Shown one piece after another: positions 8,239 to 16,115 of a stretch of 50,210 bases of DNA. The notes below the pieces were generated by a model. It was not told where the DNA came from. It ran no database searches and was given only the letters and a program-made list of their open reading frames with translations. The stretch comes from Candidatus Gastranaerophilales bacterium (GTDB taxonomy: Bacteria; Cyanobacteriota; Vampirovibrionia; Gastranaerophilales; Gastranaerophilaceae), in the NCBI GenBank assembly GCA_944323625.1, contig CALUTD010000016.1, forward strand, positions 1 through 50,210. The letters are read 5' to 3'. Within the stretch, counting starts at the first letter, position 1. The number at the start of each line of letters is the position of its first letter. The position numbers and the translations under genes are program-made.

Positions 8239-8910
8239 ATGTTTATAAGTTTAAGATCGTTTACACTTTCGGAAACTCTTATTGCAATAACAATTATAGG
8301 AGTAGTTGCCGCAATAACGGTACCGATTATAGTAAATAAATATGCACATGAGCAAACAATAGCAAAATTAAAACAAAATTACTCAATGCTTCAACAGGCA
8401 TTTATGGCAGCGCAAAGCGAACACGGAGATATTTTAAGCTGGGAAGATTGGGAGGATTCTGAGAAAATATTATCTGAATATTTAGCCCCTCATTTACGTT
8501 ATAAAAGATTGTACCCCGTATCGTCAAATTATTATAAAATGATGTGTAATGATGGTAAGAAAAATTTTTATTATTGGTGGTTGTATCCTAAAACTCAAGT
8601 TGTTTCAGTCCCTTTTATGCCCGGTTATACGGCGGCTGTTGAACTTGATAACGGAATATGTATAGGACTAACGGCAATGGCTGATCGCAAACAAATAATT
8701 GTAGATATAAATGGTACACAAACGAATCCTAACCGATTTGGCGAAGATACTTTTATGTTTTATATAAATAACAACGGACAAGTGCGCCCGTACGGTGATA
8801 CACGTACAGCACAGTATATTAATAAATACTGTGAAAAGGGTAAACAAACAGGTTCAGGTATGACTTGTGCGGCAAGAATAATAAAAGACGGGTGGAAGAT
8901 TAATTATTAG
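8239..8910 (+). CDS. Prepilin-like protein (type II secretion/pilin N-terminus)
   Basis: A 223-residue secreted protein with a very short leader: predicted cleavage at Ser7/Phe8 in RSFTLSETLIAITIIGVVAA, with Glu12 as the mature Glu5. The hydrophobic helix is followed by NKYAHEQTIAKLKQNYSML, as in the other two prepilin-like proteins here, then a globular domain ending in CAARIIKDGWKINY, matching the C-terminus of the 3152-3886 protein. Unlike those two it has no HGGG leader and no G tract. No Shine-Dalgarno is visible. It is expressed from a consensus promoter overlapped by an XRE palindrome, suggesting tight switching. No assembly machinery is near. Confidence 0.85.
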   Translation: MFISLRSFTLSETLIAITIIGVVAAITVPIIVNKYAHEQTIAKLKQNYSMLQQAFMAAQSEHGDILSWEDWEDSEKILSEYLAPHLRYKRLYPVSSNYYKMMCNDGKKNFYYWWLYPKTQVVSVPFMPGYTAAVELDNGICIGLTAMADRKQIIVDINGTQTNPNRFGEDTFMFYINNNGQVRPYGDTRTAQYINKYCEKGKQTGSGMTCAARIIKDGWKINY

Positions 8911-8964
8911 AATGCATTTGTAAAATAGAGATAAATTTATAATAAGATTCGCAGACAATCTTCA

Positions 8965-8980
8965 TTAGTTAGTTAGTTAG
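8965..8980 (+). repeat. Tetranucleotide (TTAG)4 microsatellite
   Basis: Four perfect TTAG units directly abut the 73-bp hairpin repeat. The second copy of that repeat, at the window end, lacks them. Confidence 0.8.
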
Positions 8981-9051
8981 TAGGATGCGGTAAATCAACG
9001 ATTTACCGCATCAATAATGTATTTGTTTCGGTAATCAAAGATTACCAAAAC
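8979..9051. repeat. 73-bp two-hairpin dispersed repeat, copy 1
   Basis: Two palindromes stand in tandem: a 13-bp stem GATGCGGTAAATC with loop AAC, then GGTAATC with loop AAA (12 bp with one mismatch if extended to GTTT). The whole 73 bases recur at 50138-50210, identical except that the first loop is GTT, the reverse complement of AAC. Confidence 0.9.
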
Positions 9052-9144
9052 CTACTTTTTTAATACTGTTCGTTTTGTAATAAAAAGTTAATCACACCCT
9101 ACGGGTTGCTTCTTGGATTTGCTTTGCGCTCAAGCCTGTCATTC

Positions 9145-9174
9145 GTTCGCCTTCGGCTGTCCTCATTTCGGCTT
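9145..9174 (+). repeat. 30-bp dispersed repeat, copy 1
   Basis: This 30-base segment, containing the GCC-TTC-GGC mini-hairpin, matches the reverse complement of 32836-32865 with one mismatch. Both copies lie 3' of a prepilin-like gene in a convergent intergenic region. Confidence 0.8.
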
Positions 9175-9456
9175 TCGCCTCAACTCAAAAAATAAGTTAA
9201 TCTTCGTTAAAATAAAGTTGAACTAATCTAGAGACCCGCCACTGCGATAATAATAAGTTTGAGTAAAGTCGAAAATAAGTTAAGCCAGTTAGGAGCCCGC
9301 CGCTGCGGGCGGAAAATCCGCGTCTTGGATTTTCCTCTCGGCTCAGGCAATCTGTTCCATTTCGTAAAAACTTTTCAGTTTTTACTTCATTTCACCTGCC
9401 TTTCACCTCTTCGGGCTCGCACGTTTCCGCGTGACTCCGCCCTACGGAAAATCCGC

Positions 9457-10824
9457 TTACATTATATATTTTTGTTTTTTCATAAGGTATTTTTTGTAGC
9501 GTATTTTTTCTTCAGGTGTCATTTTCTTCATTCTCTCAATATCTTGAGGTAAAAATTTGACCTGATTTAATTTAACCGCCGGTCCTTTATTTCCAGAATC
9601 GTACCAATTGGGTATTCTACCGTTATTATAAGGATATCTTTCTTTTATTCTTTGGATGTTCTTTGGTGCAATAAATAAATCTGAAGCAAGCTGCCTGATT
9701 TCATTTTTTAATTCAATTTTATCACGCCAGTTTTTTGGTATTGATTCTTCACCTAAATAAAGTCCCATAATATTTCCTGTAATGGCTCCCGTAGAATCAC
9801 TATCTCCATCATGGTTAACAGCAGCTTTAACTGCATTTTCAAAACTGTCGGGGAACTTTAAAGCACAATATATGCTTATTGCAATAGCTTCTTCCGCTAC
9901 CCATCCGCCACCTATTTTATTTATTGCCTCTTTTGGACTTACTACATTAGATTTTGCCAAGTTTTTTGCAAGTATTATAGAATCTTTTACTTCCTCATGT
10001 CCGTCATATTTTTCTAAAATATTAATTGATTTATCAACTGCATTTTCAATAGTTTCACCTTTAACTAAGTATGCAAGCATAGAAGAAAAGACACCTGCTG
10101 CTAAATATCCGCTTGGGTGACCGTGGGTTATTGCAGCACAAGCTACTCCGGTATTAAATGCCATTTTGGGGCTGTTATAATACAAAAGTCCGGCAGGTGC
10201 AACTCTCATAACTCCGCCATTACCTTTACTGTTGTTTATAGGTTTCTTTATTGTTCCTATTTCATTGCTTTTTAAGGAATTTATACAAGTATTACCGGGA
10301 TTCCTTCTTTCATAAAGCCCAACAAGACTGAATATCCAGCCTTTATTTGAATTTCTGTCATATACTCCGTTTTGAGTTTCAAGCCAATTCTTATATGAAT
10401 CATGAATTATATTTATATCAGGAAGTCTACTGCTTCTAAAATTTTCACCTATTGATTTTAATAGTCCGTCGGCTGTGAAAAGTGTCATTTGAGTATCATC
10501 TGATATTTGTGCCTGTCCGTTTTCACCGTTTTTTAAAGTTTTAATTCCCTCTTTACCATATAACTTATTGATTTTCCTCAATTCCATAAATTCAACAGGA
10601 TATCCTAAAGCATCTCCGATTGCTCCGCCAAGTAAACAACCTTTGTAGTTTGAAAGTTTATGTTTGTTTGCTTGGTGTCCTGTAAAACTCATATGAAAAT
10701 ATACGGCTTTAGGCTGCGCGTTTAAATTTAAATACCCGTTATTTGCCTCTTTTTGCGTTTCGTTTTTTACCGTAATATTATTTTTTAATTGTGTATAGTT
10801 ATATTTTATTTGTGATATATACAT
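9457..10824 (-). CDS. ADP-ribosylglycohydrolase-family protein (DraG-like)
   Basis: A 455-residue member of the DraG/ADP-ribosyl hydrolase family, which uses two metal ions to remove ADP-ribose from proteins or small molecules. Metal-binding elements are visible: GAIGDALGYPVE, SDDTQMTLFT and the C-terminal NHDGDSDSTGAITG. The catalytic core runs from about residue 62 to 390. An extra N-terminus of ~60 residues contains MSFTGHQ, and a basic C-terminal tail carries MTPEEKIRYKKYL; both are beyond the usual ~300-residue family length. No ADP-ribosyltransferase lies nearby, so the target is unknown. No Shine-Dalgarno is evident. The stop codon abuts the GC-rich island. Confidence 0.92.
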   Translation of the reverse strand: MYISQIKYNYTQLKNNITVKNETQKEANNGYLNLNAQPKAVYFHMSFTGHQANKHKLSNYKGCLLGGAIGDALGYPVEFMELRKINKLYGKEGIKTLKNGENGQAQISDDTQMTLFTADGLLKSIGENFRSSRLPDINIIHDSYKNWLETQNGVYDRNSNKGWIFSLVGLYERRNPGNTCINSLKSNEIGTIKKPINNSKGNGGVMRVAPAGLLYYNSPKMAFNTGVACAAITHGHPSGYLAAGVFSSMLAYLVKGETIENAVDKSINILEKYDGHEEVKDSIILAKNLAKSNVVSPKEAINKIGGGWVAEEAIAISIYCALKFPDSFENAVKAAVNHDGDSDSTGAITGNIMGLYLGEESIPKNWRDKIELKNEIRQLASDLFIAPKNIQRIKERYPYNNGRIPNWYDSGNKGPAVKLNQVKFLPQDIERMKKMTPEEKIRYKKYLMKKQKYIM

Positions 10825-10993
10825 AATTCGGTATTTACTTTGTTGTGCTTGTTTGTATATATTAAAACATATAAAAAATTTTTTTGCCTATGCTTTTAAA
10901 AATATATTAACTTTTATCAAATAATAATTTTTCTTTAAAACATATTCCAATTTTCGTGTAAAAATAGTATTATAAGGAAAAAGGAATGGAATT

Positions 10994-12307
10994 ATGTTGA
11001 ATAAGAAAGTTAAATCAATAATTCTTGCAGCGGGAAAAGGCACAAGAATGAAGTCTGAATTGCCTAAAGTGCTCCATTCCATATTTAATAAACCTTTATT
11101 GGGATATGTCATAGATGCGGTAAATAATACCGGAAATGTCGATGAAAATTATATAATTGTCGGGCATGAAGCTCAAAAGGTTGAAGAATTTGTTATAAAA
11201 AATTATAAAAACGCCAAATGTATTCTTCAATCTCCTCAACTCGGTACAGGTGATGCGGTAAATAAGGCTGTTCCTTTTCTTAGAGATTTTGACGGTTATG
11301 TTATTGTAATTTGCGGCGATACTCCTTTAATTACTTCTGAAACTATAAACAGTTTTATCGAATTTCACGATAATAACTCTGCAGACTTAACTGTTATGTC
11401 TGCAATTTTTGATAATCCGAAAAATTACGGAAGAATAGTAAGAGATAAAAATAATAAATTTATTGCAATTGTTGAGGAAAAAGATGCTTCACCCGAACAA
11501 AAGACAGTAAAAGAAGTTAATGCAGGTATTTACTGTATTAATTGGAAAACAGTTTCTAAAGCATTTCAAAGTCTGAAAAATAACAATGCGCAGGGTGAAT
11601 ATTATTTGACTGATATTGTTAAATGGGCTGTTGAACAAAATCTTATTGTTCAATCTTATATTTTGGAAAATAATGAAGAAATGTTTGGGATTAATTCAAA
11701 AGCTCAACTTGCAGAGGCAACAAAGATATTAAATAAAAAATCGCTTGAACGATTGATGGATGATGGGGTTCAAATTGTTGATACTAATAGTACATTTGTT
11801 TCTCCTGAAACAACAATAGGTGCAGATACCATATTATTACCGGGAGTTTATATTACAGGCAAAAATATAATCGGAAAGAATTGCAAAATAGGCCCGTTTG
11901 CGCATATAAGAGATGGTGCTGTTATAGGTAATAATGTCAGAATAGGTAATTTTGTAGAAATAAAAAAATCAACGATAAAAGATAACACAAATGTTTCTCA
12001 CTTAAGTTATATAGGAGACTCTGAACTGGGTGAAAAAGTGAATATAGGTGCAGGAACAATAACTGCAAACTATAATCCAATATCAAAAGTAAAAAGTAAA
12101 ACAATAATTAAAGACGGCGCAAACACAGGTTCTAACTCCGTAATTGTAGCACCGGTTACAATAAACGAAATGGCGTCAGTCGCAGCAGGCAGTGTTATTA
12201 CAAAAGATGTGGAAGCATATTCTCTTGCAATAACCCGTTCACCCTTAAAAATATTCTCAAACTGGGTAAAAACAAAAATTCAACAATATTCAGGAGGCAA
12301 TAAATGA
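10994..12307 (+). CDS. glmU: Bifunctional UDP-GlcNAc pyrophosphorylase / glucosamine-1-phosphate acetyltransferase
   Basis: GlmU makes UDP-N-acetylglucosamine for peptidoglycan and lipid A: the C-terminal half acetylates glucosamine-1-phosphate and the N-terminal half attaches UMP. The uridylyltransferase signature LAAGKGTRMKSELPKVLH is near residue 11, GDTPLI and NAGIYC follow, and left-handed beta-helix hexapeptide repeats fill about residues 255-430 (IGPFAHIRDGAVIGNNVRIGNF). At 437 residues it is slightly shorter than the ~456 typical. AAGGA lies eight bases before the ATG. The stop overlaps prs by four bases (ATGA), so PRPP and UDP-GlcNAc synthesis are co-transcribed, as in Bacillus. Confidence 0.97.
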   Translation: MLNKKVKSIILAAGKGTRMKSELPKVLHSIFNKPLLGYVIDAVNNTGNVDENYIIVGHEAQKVEEFVIKNYKNAKCILQSPQLGTGDAVNKAVPFLRDFDGYVIVICGDTPLITSETINSFIEFHDNNSADLTVMSAIFDNPKNYGRIVRDKNNKFIAIVEEKDASPEQKTVKEVNAGIYCINWKTVSKAFQSLKNNNAQGEYYLTDIVKWAVEQNLIVQSYILENNEEMFGINSKAQLAEATKILNKKSLERLMDDGVQIVDTNSTFVSPETTIGADTILLPGVYITGKNIIGKNCKIGPFAHIRDGAVIGNNVRIGNFVEIKKSTIKDNTNVSHLSYIGDSELGEKVNIGAGTITANYNPISKVKSKTIIKDGANTGSNSVIVAPVTINEMASVAAGSVITKDVEAYSLAITRSPLKIFSNWVKTKIQQYSGGNK

Positions 12308-13317
12308 TGGAATTAGAATTGGCTTTCCCTCAAGGCGAAAAAACAATAAATCCTACACACGATATTAAACTGTTTGCAGGCCGTTCAAATATGCAGCTGG
12401 CAAAGGAAATTGCGCAGTATTTAGGTACAACGGTCGGGCCTATGATAGTTAAAAATTTTGCGGATGGCGAAATATATGTTCAAGTTCAGGAAAGTATAAG
12501 AGGTGATGATGTATTTATTATACAACCTGTCTGTAATCCTGTTAATGAAAATTTGATGGAATTACTTATAATTATTGATGCTTTTAAACGTGCAAGCGCA
12601 AAATCAATAACAGCCGTAATACCTTATTATGGATATGCAAGGCAGGATAGAAAAACTTCAGGAAGAGAAGCTATTACGGCAAAGCTTGTTGCAGATTTAC
12701 TTACAACTGCAGGAGCTGACAGAATACTTGCAATGGATTTGCATACGGGCCAAATTCAGGGATTTTTTAATATTCTTGTAGATCATATTTATGCTACTTC
12801 TGTTATAGTTGATTATGTTAAAAAATTAAATATACCTCAGGATGATCTTATGGTTGTAAGTCCTGATATGGGCGGGGTAACTCGCTCCGGATATTTTGCA
12901 AAGCAGATGAATTGCCCCATGGCTATTATTGATAAAAGAAGAAATCGTCACAATGAAGCAATTGCAGTTAATATTATCGGGGATATAAAAGATAAAACTT
13001 GTATAATGTTTGATGATATTATAGATACAGCAGGTACAATATGTGGTGCAGCCCAGTTATTAAAAGATAAAGGGGCAAAAGATGTATATGTATGTGCAAC
13101 TCATCCTGTATTTTCAGGGCCTGCACTTGAACGACTGGAAAAAGCCCCTATTAAAGAAGTTGTTGTTACAAATACCATACCTTTAAATAAGAACTTTTTA
13201 CCTGAAAAAATTACTCAATTAAGTGTTGCTCCGCTTCTTGGCGAAGCTATTTCAAGAATACATGACGGAGAGTCTGTAAGTTCTTTATTCGGTTTTGAAA
13301 AAGAATATGATCAGTAA
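12304..13317 (+). CDS. prs: Ribose-phosphate pyrophosphokinase (PRPP synthetase)
   Basis: Converts ribose-5-phosphate and ATP to PRPP for nucleotide, histidine, tryptophan and NAD synthesis. The 337-residue protein has the class I features: the flexible-loop region YYGYARQDRK, the metal/ATP site MDLHTGQIQGFF, VSPDMGGVTR and the PRPP-binding loop IMFDDIIDTAGT. AGGAGG lies just upstream of two adjacent ATG codons; the first (12304) overlaps the glmU stop and the second (12307) is equally possible. A strong terminator follows, so glmU-prs is a two-gene operon. Confidence 0.98.
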   Translation: MMELELAFPQGEKTINPTHDIKLFAGRSNMQLAKEIAQYLGTTVGPMIVKNFADGEIYVQVQESIRGDDVFIIQPVCNPVNENLMELLIIIDAFKRASAKSITAVIPYYGYARQDRKTSGREAITAKLVADLLTTAGADRILAMDLHTGQIQGFFNILVDHIYATSVIVDYVKKLNIPQDDLMVVSPDMGGVTRSGYFAKQMNCPMAIIDKRRNRHNEAIAVNIIGDIKDKTCIMFDDIIDTAGTICGAAQLLKDKGAKDVYVCATHPVFSGPALERLEKAPIKEVVVTNTIPLNKNFLPEKITQLSVAPLLGEAISRIHDGESVSSLFGFEKEYDQ

Positions 13318-13335
13318 TAAAAACTTTACAACAAT

Positions 13336-13366
13336 AAAGCTACCGGCTAAACCGGTAGCTTTTTTA
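13336..13366 (+). terminator. Rho-independent terminator of glmU-prs
   Basis: An 11-bp perfect stem (13336-13346 with 13352-13362) around loop CTAAA is followed by a T run, 18 bases after the prs stop. Confidence 0.9.
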
Positions 13367-13371
13367 TAATG

Positions 13372-13411
13372 AAAAAAACAAACCACTGACTGGGTCGGTG
13401 GCTTGTTTTTT
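13372..13411 (-). terminator. Rho-independent terminator of the pfl operon
   Basis: A long imperfect stem (A-rich arm with CAAACCAC pairing to GTGG-TTG) ends in a T7 run on the minus strand, directly after the glycyl-radical gene. It faces the prs terminator, so the convergent operons are insulated. Confidence 0.8.
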
Positions 13412-13425
13412 CTTAATTTATTCAA

Positions 13426-13674
13426 TTAACATCCGCAGCTTAATTGAGAATGGAATGTTCTTGAAATAACATCATCTTGCTGTTCTTTTGTCAATTTAAT
13501 AAAATTAACAGCATATCCTGAAACTCTAACGGTTAATTGAGGATATTTTTCAGGATGAGCTTGAGCATCCAATAATGTTTCACGATTAAATACGTTAACA
13601 TTTAAATGGTGTCCGCCTTTTTCAACATAACCGTCAATAAGATTTATCAAGTTTTCTTCTTGTTGTGTAGACAT
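13426..13674 (-). CDS. Stand-alone glycyl-radical domain of pyruvate formate-lyase (GrcA/YfiD-like)
   Basis: This 82-residue protein is the C-terminal glycyl-radical domain that normally ends pyruvate formate-lyase. It contains [36 protein letters not shown] with radical Gly53, and [14 protein letters not shown]. It begins 13 bases after the stop of the large subunit, in a different frame, with its own AAAGAGG ribosome-binding site. It is therefore a designed separate gene rather than a single frameshift. The large subunit lacks this domain, so the two must associate for activity, much as E. coli GrcA replaces the damaged C-terminus of PflB. Its C-terminus has an extra LSCGC cysteine motif absent from ordinary PFL. 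Domain identity is certain; obligate complementation is inference. Confidence 0.95.
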   Translation of the reverse strand: MSTQQEENLINLIDGYVEKGGHHLNVNVFNRETLLDAQAHPEKYPQLTVRVSGYAVNFIKLTKEQQDDVISRTFHSQLSCGC

Positions 13675-13687
13675 TTTATACCTCTTT

Positions 13688-15769
13688 CTAATTTAAATTA
13701 TTTTCACAGCATCCGCAATCTAAATTGATTGCCAAATCACCCATAAATACTTCATCTTTACCAAGTGCGTTAGGAATAATAGAGAAAGTATTTGAAATAC
13801 CGTCTTGAGCATCATTGAACGGTAATTTTGCAACAGAAGCGAGTGATGCAACTGCACCATGAGTGTCACGTCCGTGCATTGGATTTGCCCCAGGTGCTAA
13901 TGGTATACCTGCTTTTCTTCCGTCAGGGGTGTTACCTGTTTTCTTTCCGTAAACAACATTTGATGTAATTGTTAAAATTGACATTGTTGGTATTGAATTT
14001 CTGTAAGTGTAGTGTTTTCTTATCATATTCATAAACTTCTTAACAATATTTACGGCGAATTGGTCAACTCTATCATCATTGTTGCCATATTTCGGATAAT
14101 CACCTTCTACTTCATAATCTACAACTATGCCGTTTTCATCTCTGATTGTTTTAACTTTTGCATATTTAATAGCGGAAAGAGAATCCGCAACAACTGACAA
14201 TCCTGCAATACCGGTTGCAAAATAACGTTTTACATCTCTGTCATGTAATGCCATTTGTGAACGTTCATAGCAGTATTTATCATGCATATAATGGATTACA
14301 TTCAATGTATTAACATATAATCCTGCAAGCCATTCCATCATATCTTCATATCTTTCCATGACTTCGTCAAAGTTAAGATATTCAGATGTTATAGGACGGT
14401 ATTTAGGTCCTATTTGTTCTTTCAATCTTTCGTCAACACCGCCGTTTATAGCGTATAACAGACATTTAGCAAGGTTTGCACGTGCACCGAAGAACTGCAT
14501 TTCTTTACCTACAACCATTGAAGATACGCAGCAAGCTATTGCATAATCATCTCCATGAGTAACTCTCATCATATCGTCATTTTCATACTGAATAGATGAT
14601 GTGGTTATTGAAATGTGAGCCGCATATTGTTTAAAGTTATGAGGAAGTCTTGTTGACCAAAGAACAGTCATATTCGGTTCAGGTGCGGTACCTAAATTTT
14701 CAAGGGTGTGAAGGTATCTGAATGAGTTCTTTGTAACCATGTGACGACCGTCAACACCAACGCCGCCTATTGATTCCGTAACCCAGGTGGGGTCTCCGGA
14801 GAAGAGTGAATTGTACTCAGGAGTTCTTGCAAATTTAACAAGTCTTAATTTCATAATGAAATGGTCAATCATTTCTTGTGCTTGTTCTTCTGTAATAACT
14901 CCGTTTCTTAAATCTCTTTCAATGTAAATATCTAAGAATGTAGAAGTTCTTCCGATACTCATTGCGGCACCGTTTTGTTCTTTTACAGCGGAAAGATAAC
15001 CGAAATATAACCATTGTATAGCTTCTTTAGCATTTTGAGCAGGTTTTGTTATATCATAACCATATATTCTTCCAAGTTCTGCCATTTCTTGAAGTGCTCT
15101 GATTTGTTCTGCTATTTCTTCTTTTAATTGAATTTTTTCAGGAGTCATTTCTCCGTCTAATGAAGCATGCTGTTCTTTTTTATCTTCAATTAATCTGTCA
15201 ATACCGTAAAGAGCAACTCTTCTGTAGTCGCCTATAATACGACCACGGCCGTATGCATCGGGAAGCCCCGTTAAAATAGCGGCATGACGAGCTTTTCTCA
15301 TTTCGGGAGTATATGCATCAAATACACCCTGATTGTGTGTTTTTCTGTATTTTGTAAATATTTCGGAAATTTCAGGGTCTACTTCATATCCGTATGATTT
15401 ACAAGAAGTTTCTGCCATTCTGATTCCGCCAAAAGGCTGCATTGAACGTTTTAACGGTTTATCTGTTTGAAGTCCGACTATTGTTTCCAAATTTTTATCA
15501 ATATATCCTGCGCCGTGCGATGTTATTGTAGATACAACTTTTGTATCCATGTCTAATACACCGCCTTTATCTCTTTCTTCTTTAAATAATTCGCAACATC
15601 TTTCCCAAAGTTTTTTTGTGGCTTCTGTAGGTCCCGCTAAAAAGTTTGAATCACCGTCATACGGAGTATAATTTCTCTGTATAAAATCACGTACATTGAT
15701 TTCAGTTTGCCACTTGCCGGGCATGAATCCATTTAGGTCCGTTGTTTTCTCTAACGTAGAACTAATCAT
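13688..15769 (-). CDS. pflB: Pyruvate formate-lyase catalytic subunit lacking the glycyl-radical domain
   Basis: This 693-residue protein is the body of formate C-acetyltransferase, which cleaves pyruvate with CoA to acetyl-CoA and formate during fermentation. The active-site pair Cys413-Cys414 lies in [27 protein letters not shown], and sequence identity to E. coli PflB is evidently high. Ordinary PFL is about 760 residues; this one stops just after [13 protein letters not shown] and ends in an unrelated tail [10 protein letters not shown]. The missing radical domain is encoded by the next gene. GGGAG precedes the ATG. The upstream region has TATAAT on the minus strand and several palindromes. 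No activating enzyme (pflA) is in the window. Confidence 0.96.
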   Translation of the reverse strand: MISSTLEKTTDLNGFMPGKWQTEINVRDFIQRNYTPYDGDSNFLAGPTEATKKLWERCCELFKEERDKGGVLDMDTKVVSTITSHGAGYIDKNLETIVGLQTDKPLKRSMQPFGGIRMAETSCKSYGYEVDPEISEIFTKYRKTHNQGVFDAYTPEMRKARHAAILTGLPDAYGRGRIIGDYRRVALYGIDRLIEDKKEQHASLDGEMTPEKIQLKEEIAEQIRALQEMAELGRIYGYDITKPAQNAKEAIQWLYFGYLSAVKEQNGAAMSIGRTSTFLDIYIERDLRNGVITEEQAQEMIDHFIMKLRLVKFARTPEYNSLFSGDPTWVTESIGGVGVDGRHMVTKNSFRYLHTLENLGTAPEPNMTVLWSTRLPHNFKQYAAHISITTSSIQYENDDMMRVTHGDDYAIACCVSSMVVGKEMQFFGARANLAKCLLYAINGGVDERLKEQIGPKYRPITSEYLNFDEVMERYEDMMEWLAGLYVNTLNVIHYMHDKYCYERSQMALHDRDVKRYFATGIAGLSVVADSLSAIKYAKVKTIRDENGIVVDYEVEGDYPKYGNNDDRVDQFAVNIVKKFMNMIRKHYTYRNSIPTMSILTITSNVVYGKKTGNTPDGRKAGIPLAPGANPMHGRDTHGAVASLASVAKLPFNDAQDGISNTFSIIPNALGKDEVFMGDLAINLDCGCCENNLN

Positions 15770-15824
15770 TTTGATCTCCCTTTTCTTTTACTTTACTTAG
15801 AGCTATTATATGAAAATACTAATT

Positions 15825-15839
15825 TGATAATTAATATCA
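15825..15839. promoter_or_regulatory. Dyad TGATA-N5-TATCA upstream of pflB, candidate regulator site
   Basis: A 15-base dyad centred about 34 bases upstream of the transcription start predicted from the minus-strand TATAAT at 15810-15805. The position overlaps the -35 region, where no good hexamer is present, as is common at activator-dependent promoters. The regulator is unknown. Confidence 0.3.
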
Positions 15840-16080
15840 TATTTCTTTTATTAGTATATCATAAAAGAAATTCTATATCTATGGATATAGAAAAATCTTT
15901 ATATATATTTTACATCTAACAAAATAAATGAATAAATAATTTATAACTTTTTAGGATAGCTTACAAATATGTTAATCTATGTCAAAATATAATTATTGTT
16001 GGATGGAACCCCCAACATACTTGTTATTGCCGGCTTTTTTGAAGTGTCCCCCCAACAAATTCAAAAATAAATGTAAAAGT

Positions 16081-16109
16081 TTGATAACAGTACAATTTTG
16101 TAATACAAT
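16081..16109 (+). promoter_or_regulatory. Promoter of the nitrilase-family gene, placed for a leaderless mRNA
   Basis: TTGATA (16081-16086), a 17-base spacer and TACAAT (16104-16109). Initiation seven bases on would fall at about 16116, which is the A of the best ATG. No Shine-Dalgarno exists. Confidence 0.55.
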
Positions 16110-16115
16110 TTGAAT

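Larger units (their letters stand above)
8911..9456. other. 546-bp gene-free stretch: hairpin-rich, GC-rich island A
   Basis: This convergent intergenic region is AT-rich to about 9080, then visibly GC-rich to 9456. It holds four TTAG repeats (8965-8980), the 73-bp two-hairpin repeat (8979-9051), a 30-bp repeat shared with 32836-32865, and many short palindromes: ACCC-TAC-GGGT, GCC-TTC-GGC, GCCCGC-CGCT-GCGGGC, GGAAAATCC-N7-GGATTTTCC and GTAAAAACT-TTTC-AGTTTTTAC. A partly repeated unit containing CCCGCC and CTGCG occurs near 9232 and 9292. The open frame at 9259-9552 is low-complexity and is not considered a gene. Confidence 0.7.
15770..16109. other. 340-bp divergent intergenic region upstream of pflB
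   Basis: On the pflB side there is a minus-strand TATAAT (15810-15805) and, just upstream, the dyad TGATA-N5-TATCA (15825-15839), which resembles CRP/FNR-superfamily sites but does not match the FNR spacing. Two perfect hairpins follow: 15841-15871 (11-bp arms, nine-base loop) and 15871-15892 (9-bp arms TTCTATATC, four-base loop). Further right is TGTTGG-N9-CCAACA (15997-16017) with a C5 run and a C6 run (16048-16053). The nitrilase promoter occupies the last 30 bases. No gene is seen. Confidence 0.5.

Noticed and set aside
9259-9552. 97-residue + strand open frame in the GC-rich island
   Set aside because: It runs through palindromes and into the 3' end of the ADP-ribosylglycohydrolase gene, with low-complexity translation and no ribosome-binding site.
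13675-13690. Split pfl as a simple sequencing frameshift
   Set aside because: The large gene ends in its own Cys-rich tail, and the small gene has a separate ATG with AAAGAGG; one indel would not recreate a standard PFL linker.
15825-15839. FNR box at pflB
   Set aside because: TGATA-N5-TATCA does not fit TTGAT-N4-ATCAA and its centre is not at -41.5 relative to the predicted start, so it is listed only as an unassigned dyad.
15840-15892. CRISPR repeats or a riboswitch upstream of pflB
   Set aside because: The palindromes differ in sequence, have no regular spacers and no conserved riboswitch core; no CRISPR array was seen anywhere in the window.
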